Of a stretch of 7,568 bases of DNA, positions 1-6,172 are shown piece by piece (positions within the stretch are counted from its first letter, which is position 1; the number at the start of each line of letters is the position of its first letter). The stretch lies in the NCBI GenBank assembly GCA_002371025.1, contig DFFQ01000199.1, positions 1 to 7,568 of the forward strand, in the 5' to 3' direction. Source of the stretch: Lachnospiraceae bacterium UBA3772. GTDB taxonomy: Bacteria; Bacillota; Clostridia; Lachnospirales; Lachnospiraceae. The translations under genes and the position numbers were made by a program. The notes below the pieces were generated by a model. It searched no databases. It worked only from the letters and a program-made list of their open reading frames with translations, and was not told where the DNA came from.

Positions 1-1265
1 TCGGACAGAACTTTATGAACCCGGCTCTTGCAGCAAGATGCTTCCTTATGATGAGCTTTGCTAAGAGAATGACTCATTTCACATATGATGGAGTAACTAC
101 TGCAACACCACTGGCTGTAATTAAATCAGGCGGCAAGGTAAATGTACTTTCCATGTTCCTTGGAAATGAAGCAGGTACCATTGGTGAGACATCAGTAATA
201 GCACTTCTTATCGGTGCCCTTTATTTAGTGGTAAGAAAAGTAATCGACTTAAGAATCCCTGTATTTTACGTAGGTTCATTTGTAATCTTTGTAATGTTAT
301 ATAAGCTGACTCAGGGTGCAGCACTCCTTGACACAGCTAAATATACAGTAAAGCAGGTATGCGGTGGTGGACTTATTCTTGGTGCATTTTTTATGGCAAC
401 GGATTATACCACATCACCTATCAATAAAAATGGAAGAATAATATATGGAATCCTTCTTGGATTTATGACATTTATATTCAGAATGTTCGGTAGTTCAGCT
501 GAAGGTGTTTCATATGCAATAATCATTTCAAATCTTCTTGTTCCACTTATTGAAATGGCTACAAAGCCAAAGGCTTTTGGTGCTGGATATGAAAATAAGT
601 CATTAAAGGAAAACAGAGGCTTTAAAAAGAGTGGTGACGAAGTAGAAGATAAAAAAGAAAAGTCCATCAGAGTTGTATTTGCAATCTGCCTTATAGGACT
701 TTTCTCAGGACTTGCTCTTGGACTTATTCATGATATAACAAAGAAACCTATCGAGGAAACAGCCACAAAGAAGGAACAGGCTTCATATAAAGCTGTATTT
801 GATTCAGCTTCAGCTTATGAAGAAAATGCAGATGTCTTAGATAAGATCAATAAGATTTTAGATGAAAATGGATATACTGATGCAGATATAGATAAAGTTT
901 TATCTGCTAAAGATGAAAATAATAATGAGATAGGACTTATCCTTATCATCACAACTCATAAGGGATATGCAGGTGATATCCAGATGGCTGTGGGAATAAA
1001 TAAAGACTGCCAGGTTACCGGCATTTCAATGCTTTCCATTGGAGAGACTCCTAACCTTGGTATGGAAGCCAGAGATAATCCGGATTTCACAGCTCAGTAT
1101 GTAGGAAAAGACGTTGATAAATTTACAGTTACCAAAAATGGAGCTGCTACTGATACAGAGATAAATGCAATATCAGGTGCAACAATCACATCAAATGCAG
1201 TAACCGGTGCAGTTAATACATCACTTTTTGCAGCATCAAAAATCTATGAAGGAGGTATTAACTAA
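1..1265 (+). CDS. rnfD/rnfG: RnfD-RnfG fusion subunit of the Rnf ferredoxin:NAD+ oxidoreductase (5' partial)
   Basis: Membrane subunit of the Rnf complex, which moves electrons from reduced ferredoxin to NAD+ and pumps Na+ or H+. The frame is already open at base 3 (reads GQNF before the first Met at 15), so the true start lies upstream; by family comparison roughly 130 residues are missing. Numbering from the Met at 15, residues 1-190 are the C-terminal half of RnfD: the NPALAAR motif, a flavinylation-type motif DGVTTATPL with Thr31 as the likely covalent FMN site, and about five membrane segments. A charged linker (about 191-216) leads without a stop into RnfG: one membrane helix (217-240), an extracytoplasmic FMN-binding domain with ETPNLG (344-349), and ISGAT with Thr390 as the second FMN site. 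RnfD and RnfG are normally separate proteins. The stop overlaps the rnfE start by one base (TAATG). Family identity is certain; whether the fusion is natural is less so. Confidence 0.93.
   Translation, partial: GQNFMNPALAARCFLMMSFAKRMTHFTYDGVTTATPLAVIKSGGKVNVLSMFLGNEAGTIGETSVIALLIGALYLVVRKVIDLRIPVFYVGSFVIFVMLYKLTQGAALLDTAKYTVKQVCGGGLILGAFFMATDYTTSPINKNGRIIYGILLGFMTFIFRMFGSSAEGVSYAIIISNLLVPLIEMATKPKAFGAGYENKSLKENRGFKKSGDEVEDKKEKSIRVVFAICLIGLFSGLALGLIHDITKKPIEETATKKEQASYKAVFDSASAYEENADVLDKINKILDENGYTDADIDKVLSAKDENNNEIGLILIITTHKGYAGDIQMAVGINKDCQVTGISMLSIGETPNLGMEARDNPDFTAQYVGKDVDKFTVTKNGAATDTEINAISGATITSNAVTGAVNTSLFAASKIYEGGIN
1248..1256 (+). promoter_or_regulatory. Ribosome binding site of rnfE inside the rnfD/G gene
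   Basis: GAAGGAGGT is a near-perfect Shine-Dalgarno sequence ending 8 nt before the rnfE ATG at 1265. It lies within the last codons of the upstream gene, and the stop and start codons overlap as TAATG, so translation of the two genes is probably coupled. Confidence 0.85.
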
Positions 1266-2245
1266 TGAATAAATGTACTGAAAGACTTTATAACGGAATA
1301 GTTAAAGAAAATCCTACCTTTGTACAGATGCTTGGAATGTGCCCGACCCTAGCAGTTACCTCAACAGCAATGAATGGGCTTGGTATGGGACTTGCAACTA
1401 CAGCAGTTCTTACCATGAGTAATATCATGATATCAGCCTTAAGAAAGGTTATACCGGATAAGGTAAGAATTCCGGCATTTATCACTATCATTGCTTCATT
1501 TGTAACAATAATAAGCTTTTTAATGCAGGCTTATACCCCAGATCTTTATGAAAGCTTAGGAGTTTATATAGCACTTATAGTTGTTAACTGTATCATCCTT
1601 GGACGTGCAGAAAGCTACGCTTCAAAGAATCCGGTTATCCCATCACTTTTCGACGGACTTGGTATGGGACTTGGATTTACAGTAGGACTTACAGCAATCG
1701 GTGTAATAAGAGAATTCCTTGGAGCCGGTGCTATATTCGGTATCAGCATCACAAAGGAATTGTTTGACCCGATCGCTATATTCTCCTTTAACCCCGGAGC
1801 ATTCTTTGTACTGGCATTTATCATTGCAGGTATCAATGCATACGAGATAAGAAAGTCAAAGAAAACAGGTGAAAAGCCAAAGCTAAGAAGAATTGATGGA
1901 TGTTCTGACTGTACAAATGTAACCTGTCAGGGAAAGGATATTCCAGAAGAAGCTATAGTTACTGAGAAAATGCTTGAAACCACAAAGAAGAATCTTCTTA
2001 ATTCACAAGCTGCAAAGCCAGAACATGATAAGAAAGAGCAGCCAGCAAAAGCAGAGGCAGCAGTAAAATCAGAGCAGCCAGCAAAAGCACAGCAGCCAGC
2101 AGAAGAAGATGAGGATCAGGAAACAGAAGTTCTTGCCTCAACTTTAGAAGAAAAAGAGCAGGAAAATATAAAGAAAGATCCTGAAGTAAAAAAAGAAAAC
2201 AAACCTAAGACCAAAAAGAATAATAAAAGGAAGGGGGATAAATAA
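1265..2245 (+). CDS. rnfE: RnfE, membrane subunit of the Rnf complex, with an extended charged C-terminal tail
   Basis: Integral membrane subunit of the RnfE/NqrD family. Together with RnfA it forms the membrane core thought to hold a [2Fe-2S] cluster at their interface. Family-typical features are the GMCPTLAV segment with Cys26, NCIILGRAE with Cys109 (the two half-site cysteines), GLGMGLGF near 131-138, IREFLGAG at 148-155, and about six hydrophobic segments ending near residue 193 (NAYEIRK). The usual protein is about 200 residues; this one has 326. Residues about 194-326 are extra: first a Cys cluster C213-x2-C216-x4-C221, then a hydrophilic Lys/Glu/Ala/Pro-rich stretch with an imperfect repeat around EQPAKA, ending in a Lys-rich tip. 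The tail should face the cytoplasm or be disordered (inference). The start is fixed by a strong SD site 8 nt upstream; rnfA begins 2 nt after the stop. Confidence 0.95.
   Translation: MNKCTERLYNGIVKENPTFVQMLGMCPTLAVTSTAMNGLGMGLATTAVLTMSNIMISALRKVIPDKVRIPAFITIIASFVTIISFLMQAYTPDLYESLGVYIALIVVNCIILGRAESYASKNPVIPSLFDGLGMGLGFTVGLTAIGVIREFLGAGAIFGISITKELFDPIAIFSFNPGAFFVLAFIIAGINAYEIRKSKKTGEKPKLRRIDGCSDCTNVTCQGKDIPEEAIVTEKMLETTKKNLLNSQAAKPEHDKKEQPAKAEAAVKSEQPAKAQQPAEEDEDQETEVLASTLEEKEQENIKKDPEVKKENKPKTKKNNKRKGDK
2036..2089 (+). repeat. Two 18-bp direct repeats (36-bp period) within the rnfE tail
   Basis: GAGCAGCCAGCAAAAGCA occurs exactly at 2036-2053 and again at 2072-2089, in frame, each coding EQPAKA. 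A third partial copy (CAGCCAGCA) lies at 2093-2101. This suggests that the low-complexity tail grew by short in-frame duplications. Confidence 0.85.
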
Positions 2246-2247
2246 GC

Positions 2248-2820
2248 ATGAATATTTTATTATTTGCCTTATCGGCAGCGCTTGTTAACAATGTTGTCCT
2301 CGTTCAGTTCCAGGGACTTTGTCCATTCCTTGGAGTATCCAAGAATGTAAAGACTGCAGCGGGAATGGGAGGAGCTGTAATATTTGTTATGACCCTTGCC
2401 CAGACAGCTACCAGCCTTCTTTATTATCACATTCTTGTACCACTTCATATTGAATATCTTAATACTATTGCATTTATCCTTGTTATCGCAGGACTTGTCC
2501 AGTTTGTTGAGATGTTCCTTAAGAAGAAAGTAAAATCTCTTTACAGCGCATTAGGTGTTTACCTTCCACTTATCACTACAAACTGTGCAGTACTTGGTAT
2601 TGCTATAAGTTCAGTACAGGCAGGATACTCAGTTGGAAAATGTATCCTTAACGGATTCTTCTCAGCTGTAGGTTTTGCAGTGGCACTTATAATCTTTGCA
2701 AGTATAAGAGAAAAAACTGAGAGAAATGATATCCCTAAAGCATTACAGGGAGGACCTATAGTTCTTATAGCTGCAGGTCTTATGGCCCTTGCTTTCAGTG
2801 GATTTTCAGGCCTTATGTAA
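2248..2820 (+). CDS. rnfA: RnfA, membrane subunit of the Rnf complex
   Basis: Integral membrane protein of the RnfA/NqrE family and partner of RnfE in the ion-translocating membrane core. Its 190 residues are the standard family length. Diagnostic stretches are ALVNNVVLVQFQGLCPFLGV near the N-terminus with Cys25, and LITTNCAVLG with Cys113. By analogy with NqrD/NqrE, these two cysteines and the RnfE pair would ligate a membrane-embedded [2Fe-2S] cluster. Six hydrophobic segments are visible, with an SIREKTERNDIPKALQGGPI loop before the last one. The ATG at 2248 follows the rnfE stop by 2 nt and has a purine-rich SD (GGAAGGGGG, 2229-2237) embedded in the rnfE Lys-rich tail. The assignment is unambiguous, and nothing appears degraded. 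Confidence 0.97.
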   Translation: MNILLFALSAALVNNVVLVQFQGLCPFLGVSKNVKTAAGMGGAVIFVMTLAQTATSLLYYHILVPLHIEYLNTIAFILVIAGLVQFVEMFLKKKVKSLYSALGVYLPLITTNCAVLGIAISSVQAGYSVGKCILNGFFSAVGFAVALIIFASIREKTERNDIPKALQGGPIVLIAAGLMALAFSGFSGLM

Positions 2821-2837
2821 TGTAAAGGAGAATAAGT

Positions 2838-3629
2838 ATGGATACAAAAGCAATAATCCTTGCAACATTAGTTATTATGCTTATTGCAATCCTTGTGGGT
2901 ATTCTTCTTAGCAAGGCTGCAATAATATTTAAAGTTGAAGTAGATGAAAAAGAAATAGCAATTCGTGAATGTCTTCCAGGCAACAACTGTGGTGCCTGCG
3001 GATATCCGGGATGTGATGGTATGGCTAAGGCCATCAGCGAAGGAAAGGCTCCGGTCAATGGCTGTCCTGTTGGTGGGGATGCTGTAGCAGCAAAGATTTC
3101 AGAAATCACAGGTGGAACCGCCAAGGCAACAGAGAAAATGGTTGCCATGGTAAAATGTAAAGGTGACTGTGAAAAGGCAGTAGATGTCTATAGCTATGTG
3201 GGACCAGAAAGCTGTATAATCGCTGCAAATACACCAAATGGCGGTCCTAAGGGTTGTACCTTTGGATGTCTTGGATTTGGTGAATGTAAGGCAGTATGTG
3301 AGTTTGGTGCCATTTCAATAAAGGATGGAATCGCAGTGATCGATCCTGAAAAATGTAAGGGATGTAACAAATGCGTTGAAGTATGTCCAAGAAATATCAT
3401 TTCTATGGTGCCATATTCTAAGAAGCATCATATAATGTGTAATTCAAAAGACAAGGGACTGGATGTTAAAAAGAACTGTTCAGTAGGGTGTCTTTCCTGT
3501 GGACTTTGTGTAAGAAGCTGTCCTAAGGAAGCCATTGAAATGAAGGGCAACCTTCCTGTAATTGATTATTCAAAATGTGTAAATTGCGGACTCTGTGCAA
3601 AGAAATGTCCAGCAAAGACCATATCATAG
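2838..3629 (+). CDS. rnfB: RnfB, iron-sulfur ferredoxin-like subunit of the Rnf complex
   Basis: Electron-input subunit: it accepts electrons from reduced ferredoxin at the cytoplasmic face and passes them through its Fe-S clusters into the membrane complex. An N-terminal membrane anchor spans about residues 5-25. The RnfB-type [4Fe-4S] motif follows: C51-x2-C54-x4-C59-x16-C76. Four further cysteine clusters come next: a variant one at C140/C144/C150/C154, then three C-x2-C-x2-C-x3-C motifs at 173-183, 218-228 and 247-257. Extra cysteines at 107, 111, 126, 201 and 214 may contribute ligands. The 263-residue protein ends just after the last cluster, so it is somewhat shorter than some homologues. 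The start is supported by AAGGAG at 2825-2830, 7 nt from the ATG; the gap from rnfA is 17 nt. It is the last rnf gene, as in the usual C-D-G-E-A-B order. Confidence 0.96.
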   Translation: MDTKAIILATLVIMLIAILVGILLSKAAIIFKVEVDEKEIAIRECLPGNNCGACGYPGCDGMAKAISEGKAPVNGCPVGGDAVAAKISEITGGTAKATEKMVAMVKCKGDCEKAVDVYSYVGPESCIIAANTPNGGPKGCTFGCLGFGECKAVCEFGAISIKDGIAVIDPEKCKGCNKCVEVCPRNIISMVPYSKKHHIMCNSKDKGLDVKKNCSVGCLSCGLCVRSCPKEAIEMKGNLPVIDYSKCVNCGLCAKKCPAKTIS

Positions 3630-3655
3630 TAAAAAAAGAGTAGGAGAAGATATTT

Positions 3656-4105
3656 ATGAAATGCCCATATTGTGGAGATGATAATACAAGAGTTATAGAT
3701 TCAAGACCATCAGATGATAATAGCTCTATCAGAAGAAGAAGACAGTGTGATGCTTGTGGCAAGAGATTTACAACCTATGAAAAGGTTGAATCTGCACCGC
3801 TCATGGTAATAAAGAAAGATAAGACAAGAGAGATCTATGACAGAGCAAAGATCGAACAGGGACTTATCCGTTCTTGTCATAAGAGACCAGTTTCAATGGA
3901 AAAGATTGAAAAATGTGTTGATGACATCGAAGCAGCAGTCTTTAACCTTGGAACCAGAGAGGTGGAAAGCTCAATAATCGGTGAGATCGTAATGGATAAG
4001 ATCAAAGATCTTGATGCTGTAGCTTACGTAAGATTTGCATCTGTATACCGTGAATTTAAGGATGTAAATACATTTATGGATGAATTAAAGAAAATCTTAA
4101 AATAG
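3656..4105 (+). CDS. nrdR: Transcriptional repressor NrdR of ribonucleotide reductase genes
   Basis: NrdR senses ATP/dATP and represses ribonucleotide reductase operons by binding NrdR boxes. The 149-residue length is standard. A zinc ribbon occupies residues 1-45, with C3-x2-C6 and C31-x2-C34 and the family signature [19 protein letters not shown]. An ATP-cone domain spans about 49-139, beginning [22 protein letters not shown] and including [12 protein letters not shown]. The ATG has an AGGAG site at 3642-3646, 9 nt upstream. It lies 26 nt after rnfB with no promoter or terminator between them, so it is probably read from the rnf transcript. I see no NrdR-box pair in the window, and no nrd genes are present, so its targets lie elsewhere. 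Confidence 0.97.
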   Translation: MKCPYCGDDNTRVIDSRPSDDNSSIRRRRQCDACGKRFTTYEKVESAPLMVIKKDKTREIYDRAKIEQGLIRSCHKRPVSMEKIEKCVDDIEAAVFNLGTREVESSIIGEIVMDKIKDLDAVAYVRFASVYREFKDVNTFMDELKKILK

Positions 4106-4116
4106 CATTTGAAATT

Positions 4117-4120
4117 GGAG
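4117..4120 (+). promoter_or_regulatory. Shine-Dalgarno GGAG that decides the yigZ start
   Basis: GGAG lies 9 nt before a TTG at 4130. The longest open frame would start at another TTG at 4109, 3 nt after the nrdR stop, but nothing resembling a ribosome binding site sits at the right distance from it. The site therefore favours the TTG at 4130. Confidence 0.65.
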
Positions 4121-4129
4121 ATAACCTTC

Positions 4130-4750
4130 TTGAGTGAAAAAATAGTAAAACTTCTTGAATCAGGTGAATCAGAAGTGATAGTAAAAAAATCCAGATTTAT
4201 CGGTATTACTTATCCGGTAAATACACCTGAGGAAGCAGCTGATTTTGTAAATAGTATAAAGAAGAAATATTACGACGCAAGACATAACTGTTATGCCTAT
4301 GTAATAGGAGACAAAAGGGAACAGATCAAGTTTTCTGATGATGGTGAGCCGGGAGGTACAGCAGGTAAACCAATGCTGGATGTACTTCTTGGCAGCGGCA
4401 TCACAAATATAGTAGTTGTTGTAACAAGATATTTCGGTGGAACACTTCTCGGAACAGGCGGTCTCGTAAGAGCCTACAGCGATGCTGCAAAAGAGGCTGT
4501 TGAAGCAAGTGTGACCTATACTGTTGAAAGAAAGATCAGATTAAAGATTGAGACGGATTATACTTCATTTCAAAGTCTCGAAAGATTATTTAAATCAAAA
4601 GATAATGTTACATTTGAAACTGAATACTCCGATAAGATCCTGATGAATGTAGGAATACCTGTCGATCTGGCGGAGGAGATAGAAAAGAGTGTAACAGAGA
4701 TTACAAGTGGAAAAGCTCGTATTGAGAATCTGGGGGAGTTCGTAGGATAG
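4130..4750 (+). CDS. yigZ: YigZ/IMPACT family protein
   Basis: Member of the YigZ (E. coli) / YvyE (B. subtilis) family, whose N-terminal domain is related to eukaryotic IMPACT. The family is conserved but its biochemical role is poorly defined; links to translation or nucleic-acid binding are suggested. From the TTG at 4130 the protein has 206 residues, the usual length. The N-terminal UPF0029-type domain carries IVKKSRFIG (about 17-25), the signature FSDDGEPGGTAGKPML (about 68-83), and VVVTRYFGGTLLGTGGLVRAYSDA (about 96-119). A smaller C-terminal DUF1949-type domain follows from about residue 136. An in-frame TTG at 4109 would add seven residues but has no SD site, while 4130 has GGAG 9 nt upstream. 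It follows nrdR by 24 nt and is the last gene before the terminator, so it probably ends the rnf operon. Confidence 0.92.
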   Translation: MSEKIVKLLESGESEVIVKKSRFIGITYPVNTPEEAADFVNSIKKKYYDARHNCYAYVIGDKREQIKFSDDGEPGGTAGKPMLDVLLGSGITNIVVVVTRYFGGTLLGTGGLVRAYSDAAKEAVEASVTYTVERKIRLKIETDYTSFQSLERLFKSKDNVTFETEYSDKILMNVGIPVDLAEEIEKSVTEITSGKARIENLGEFVG

Positions 4751-4754
4751 TGAC

Positions 4755-4854
4755 GGACACCATAATATAATAGACGCTTAAGCAATCCCCACAGCGGGCT
4801 AAAAATGCCCTTTGTGGGGATTCTTTCGCGTTTTTTTATTATATTATGGTGTCC
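4755..4854. repeat. 100-bp element bounded by perfect 18-bp inverted repeats
   Basis: GGACACCATAATATAATA (4755-4772) is repeated exactly as its reverse complement at 4837-4854. Between the arms lies a second stable hairpin that forms the yigZ terminator. The left arm starts 4 nt after the yigZ stop. I see no clear target-site duplication (flanks TGAC and TGTTTAC differ) and no coding capacity. It could be a small non-autonomous repetitive element (MITE-like) or simply an elaborate terminator. Confidence 0.75.
4775..4837 (+). terminator. Rho-independent terminator of the rnf-nrdR-yigZ operon
   Basis: The core stem AATCCCCACA (4784-4793) pairs with TGTGGGGATT (4813-4822), is capped by GGGC/GCCC (4796-4799 and 4807-4810) around a TAAAAAT loop, and is extended below by AAG/CTT and CGC/GCG pairs (4775-4777 with 4828-4830). 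Seven T residues (4831-4837) follow immediately. There is no matching T-tract on the opposite strand, so it acts in the + direction. Confidence 0.88.
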
Positions 4855-4883
4855 TGTTTACATCGCAATTTAAATCACTTTTT

Positions 4884-4937
4884 TCAATAATTAGATTGAG
4901 CTGATTTCCATTGTATGGAAAATAAGCTGATTATTGA
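4884..4937. repeat. Long imperfect hairpin in the intergenic region after the terminator
   Basis: TCAATAAT (4884-4891) pairs with ATTATTGA (4930-4937), and the apex is TTTCCAT-TGT-ATGGAAA, with an AGCT/AGCT pairing between and bulges on the left side. No T-tract follows on either strand, so it is not an ordinary terminator. The rest of 4855-4965 holds no coding frame and no promoter I would defend. Confidence 0.5.
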
Positions 4938-4962
4938 GTGAAGTTATATGTAATATTCTTGA

Positions 4963-5244
4963 GATTTGCAAATACATGGAGAAGAAGGATGTGATACAAT
5001 ATCTGATAATTCAGGTAACAACAGGATAAAGATAATATCAGATTATTCTGATTCAGTTACACTTGAAAGACACAACTGGAATGGTCTTTCTATAAGCTAT
5101 GGCGATAATAAAACATTAATTATATCAGGCTATTTTGTATCAGAAGAGAATAGAAATTATACTATTCAGTTTAATGATGGTAAAAAATATATAATAAAAT
5201 TATCAGATGATGGAAATAGTCCAAGCTTAGAAGTGGCTGAGTAA
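4963..5244 (+). pseudogene. C-terminal remnant of an RTX / haemolysin-type calcium-binding-related protein
   Basis: A frame of about 92 residues resembling the tail of large secreted RTX-like proteins. It opens with GEEGCDTISDNSGNNRI, like a degraded GGxGxDxI calcium-binding nonapeptide. It then follows the pattern of the haemolysin-type calcium-binding-related domain: a DSVTLERHNWNGLSISYGD segment, a beta-rich middle (KTLIISGYF), and the closing YTIQFNDGKKY motif, where relatives have an 'I-x-F-x-DG' ending. Only one degenerate nonapeptide remains. The sole possible start is a TTG at 4966, just after an in-frame stop (4960-4962), without an SD site. It therefore looks like a truncated relic rather than an expressed small protein. 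It ends 18 nt before the next gene. The family call rests on pattern recognition and is moderate. Confidence 0.5.
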
Positions 5245-5262
5245 ACGAAGAAAGGAATATTT

Positions 5263-6039
5263 ATGGCAAAGTCTTTTAAAAGCGAATTTGTAAAATTATA
5301 TAAAGAAAAGCTTGAACCTTATGGGTTTAAAAAGGTCAAAGGACCTCAACCTTATTTTGCAAGACTTGTGAATGGGGAGATAGTTCACATAATATCATAT
5401 AGAACGTCAAGAACTAACAATCCTGGACATATAAACTTTCAATTGTGTTGTGGAATTGCTTCGATATATAGGAAAAGAATAAGATTTAATGTTACACCAG
5501 CAAGTAACTCATATTGTATGGAAACAATGGCTGATCTAATGAGATTAAGAGACCATTATTATGAAATTTCTTTAAAAAATCGCATATTTTGTGATGTAGA
5601 GTATACTGAAGAGACAATGCAAATTGTATTGGAAAAGTCTTTAATAGATGCAAAATTAATCATTGAACAGCTTGATAAGTATACTGATATGGAAAGCGCT
5701 TTAAAATTCTTTATGAAGTATAATTCAGGAACAAATATTATATTTTCTGAACCTTTATCTGACAGTTTTTCAGATGAAGAAGGGCTTTATTATTTAATTA
5801 AAGATGAAACAGCAAATTTAGATAGTATTATTGCTTGTCAAAAAAAAGATGTGGAACTTGTAGAGGAAGATTATTATAAAAAGAAATATAGTGAGAGTTT
5901 GTATGAGTATTATGAAGATTTAAAAACAGGAAGACAAGAATTCCTAGCTAATGAGGAATTATATAACGAAGGAATGAAAACTCTTCAGCAAAGAAAAGAG
6001 GATAATCTTAAGATGTTAAAGGAATATAAGGTTATCTAG
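5263..6039 (+). CDS. Hypothetical protein with DUF4304-like N-terminus
   Basis: An intact gene of 258 residues with a good SD (AAAGGA, 5251-5256, 6 nt from the ATG) and its own terminator downstream. I do not recognise a specific function. The first 70 residues (FKSEFVKLYKEKL, then GFKK, an aromatic-rich strand, then IVHIISYRTSR and INFQLCCGI) follow the layout of DUF4304-type proteins: a helix, the GFKK turn, and strands ending in a small-residue 'GI'. The C-terminal part (about 190-258) is Glu/Lys/Tyr-rich and probably helical or coiled coil. No signal peptide or membrane segment is visible, so it is likely cytoplasmic. Codon use is AT-richer than in the rnf genes, which suggests a different history. 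Its position 18 nt after a surface-protein remnant would fit an orphan immunity-like gene, but that is speculation. Confidence 0.75.
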   Translation: MAKSFKSEFVKLYKEKLEPYGFKKVKGPQPYFARLVNGEIVHIISYRTSRTNNPGHINFQLCCGIASIYRKRIRFNVTPASNSYCMETMADLMRLRDHYYEISLKNRIFCDVEYTEETMQIVLEKSLIDAKLIIEQLDKYTDMESALKFFMKYNSGTNIIFSEPLSDSFSDEEGLYYLIKDETANLDSIIACQKKDVELVEEDYYKKKYSESLYEYYEDLKTGRQEFLANEELYNEGMKTLQQRKEDNLKMLKEYKVI

Positions 6040-6063
6040 TTAAACAAAATATTAAATAGAAAC

Positions 6064-6124
6064 TCGTCACTGGTTATATTAACATGAACCTTACGGTAGT
6101 TAATAATCAGTGACGATTTTTTTT
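6064..6124 (+). terminator. Rho-independent terminator of the DUF4304-like gene
   Basis: TCGTCACTG (6064-6072) pairs with CAGTGACGA (6108-6116). The stem continues with ATTAAC (6078-6083) against GTTAAT (6099-6104) and a small ACC/GGT top. It is followed directly by eight T residues (6117-6124). It lies 24 nt after the stop of the upstream gene and isolates it from the fragment downstream. Confidence 0.9.
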
Positions 6125-6172
6125 GGTTTAGTTGGATGTTTTATTGGCGTATTCTTCTGACAGACGTCTTAA

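Noticed and set aside
15..17. ATG at 15 as the start of the first gene
   Set aside because: The frame continues upstream to the window edge (GQNF) and the RnfD family motif spans this Met, so the gene is cut by the window rather than starting here.
404..3762. Several - strand open frames of 67-111 codons opposite the rnf genes and the start of nrdR
   Set aside because: All lie opposite strongly supported genes, lack SD sites and give no recognisable protein.
4570..4785. - strand open frame opposite the end of yigZ
   Set aside because: It starts inside the terminator hairpin and mirrors the conserved yigZ coding sequence.
4751..4860. Target-site duplication flanking the 18-bp inverted repeats
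   Set aside because: The left flank (TGAC) and right flank (TGTTTAC) do not match convincingly, so mobility is not shown.
4855..4965. Promoter for the RTX-like fragment
   Set aside because: TAATAT at 4951-4956 lacks a -35 element at proper distance; other candidates have wrong spacing.
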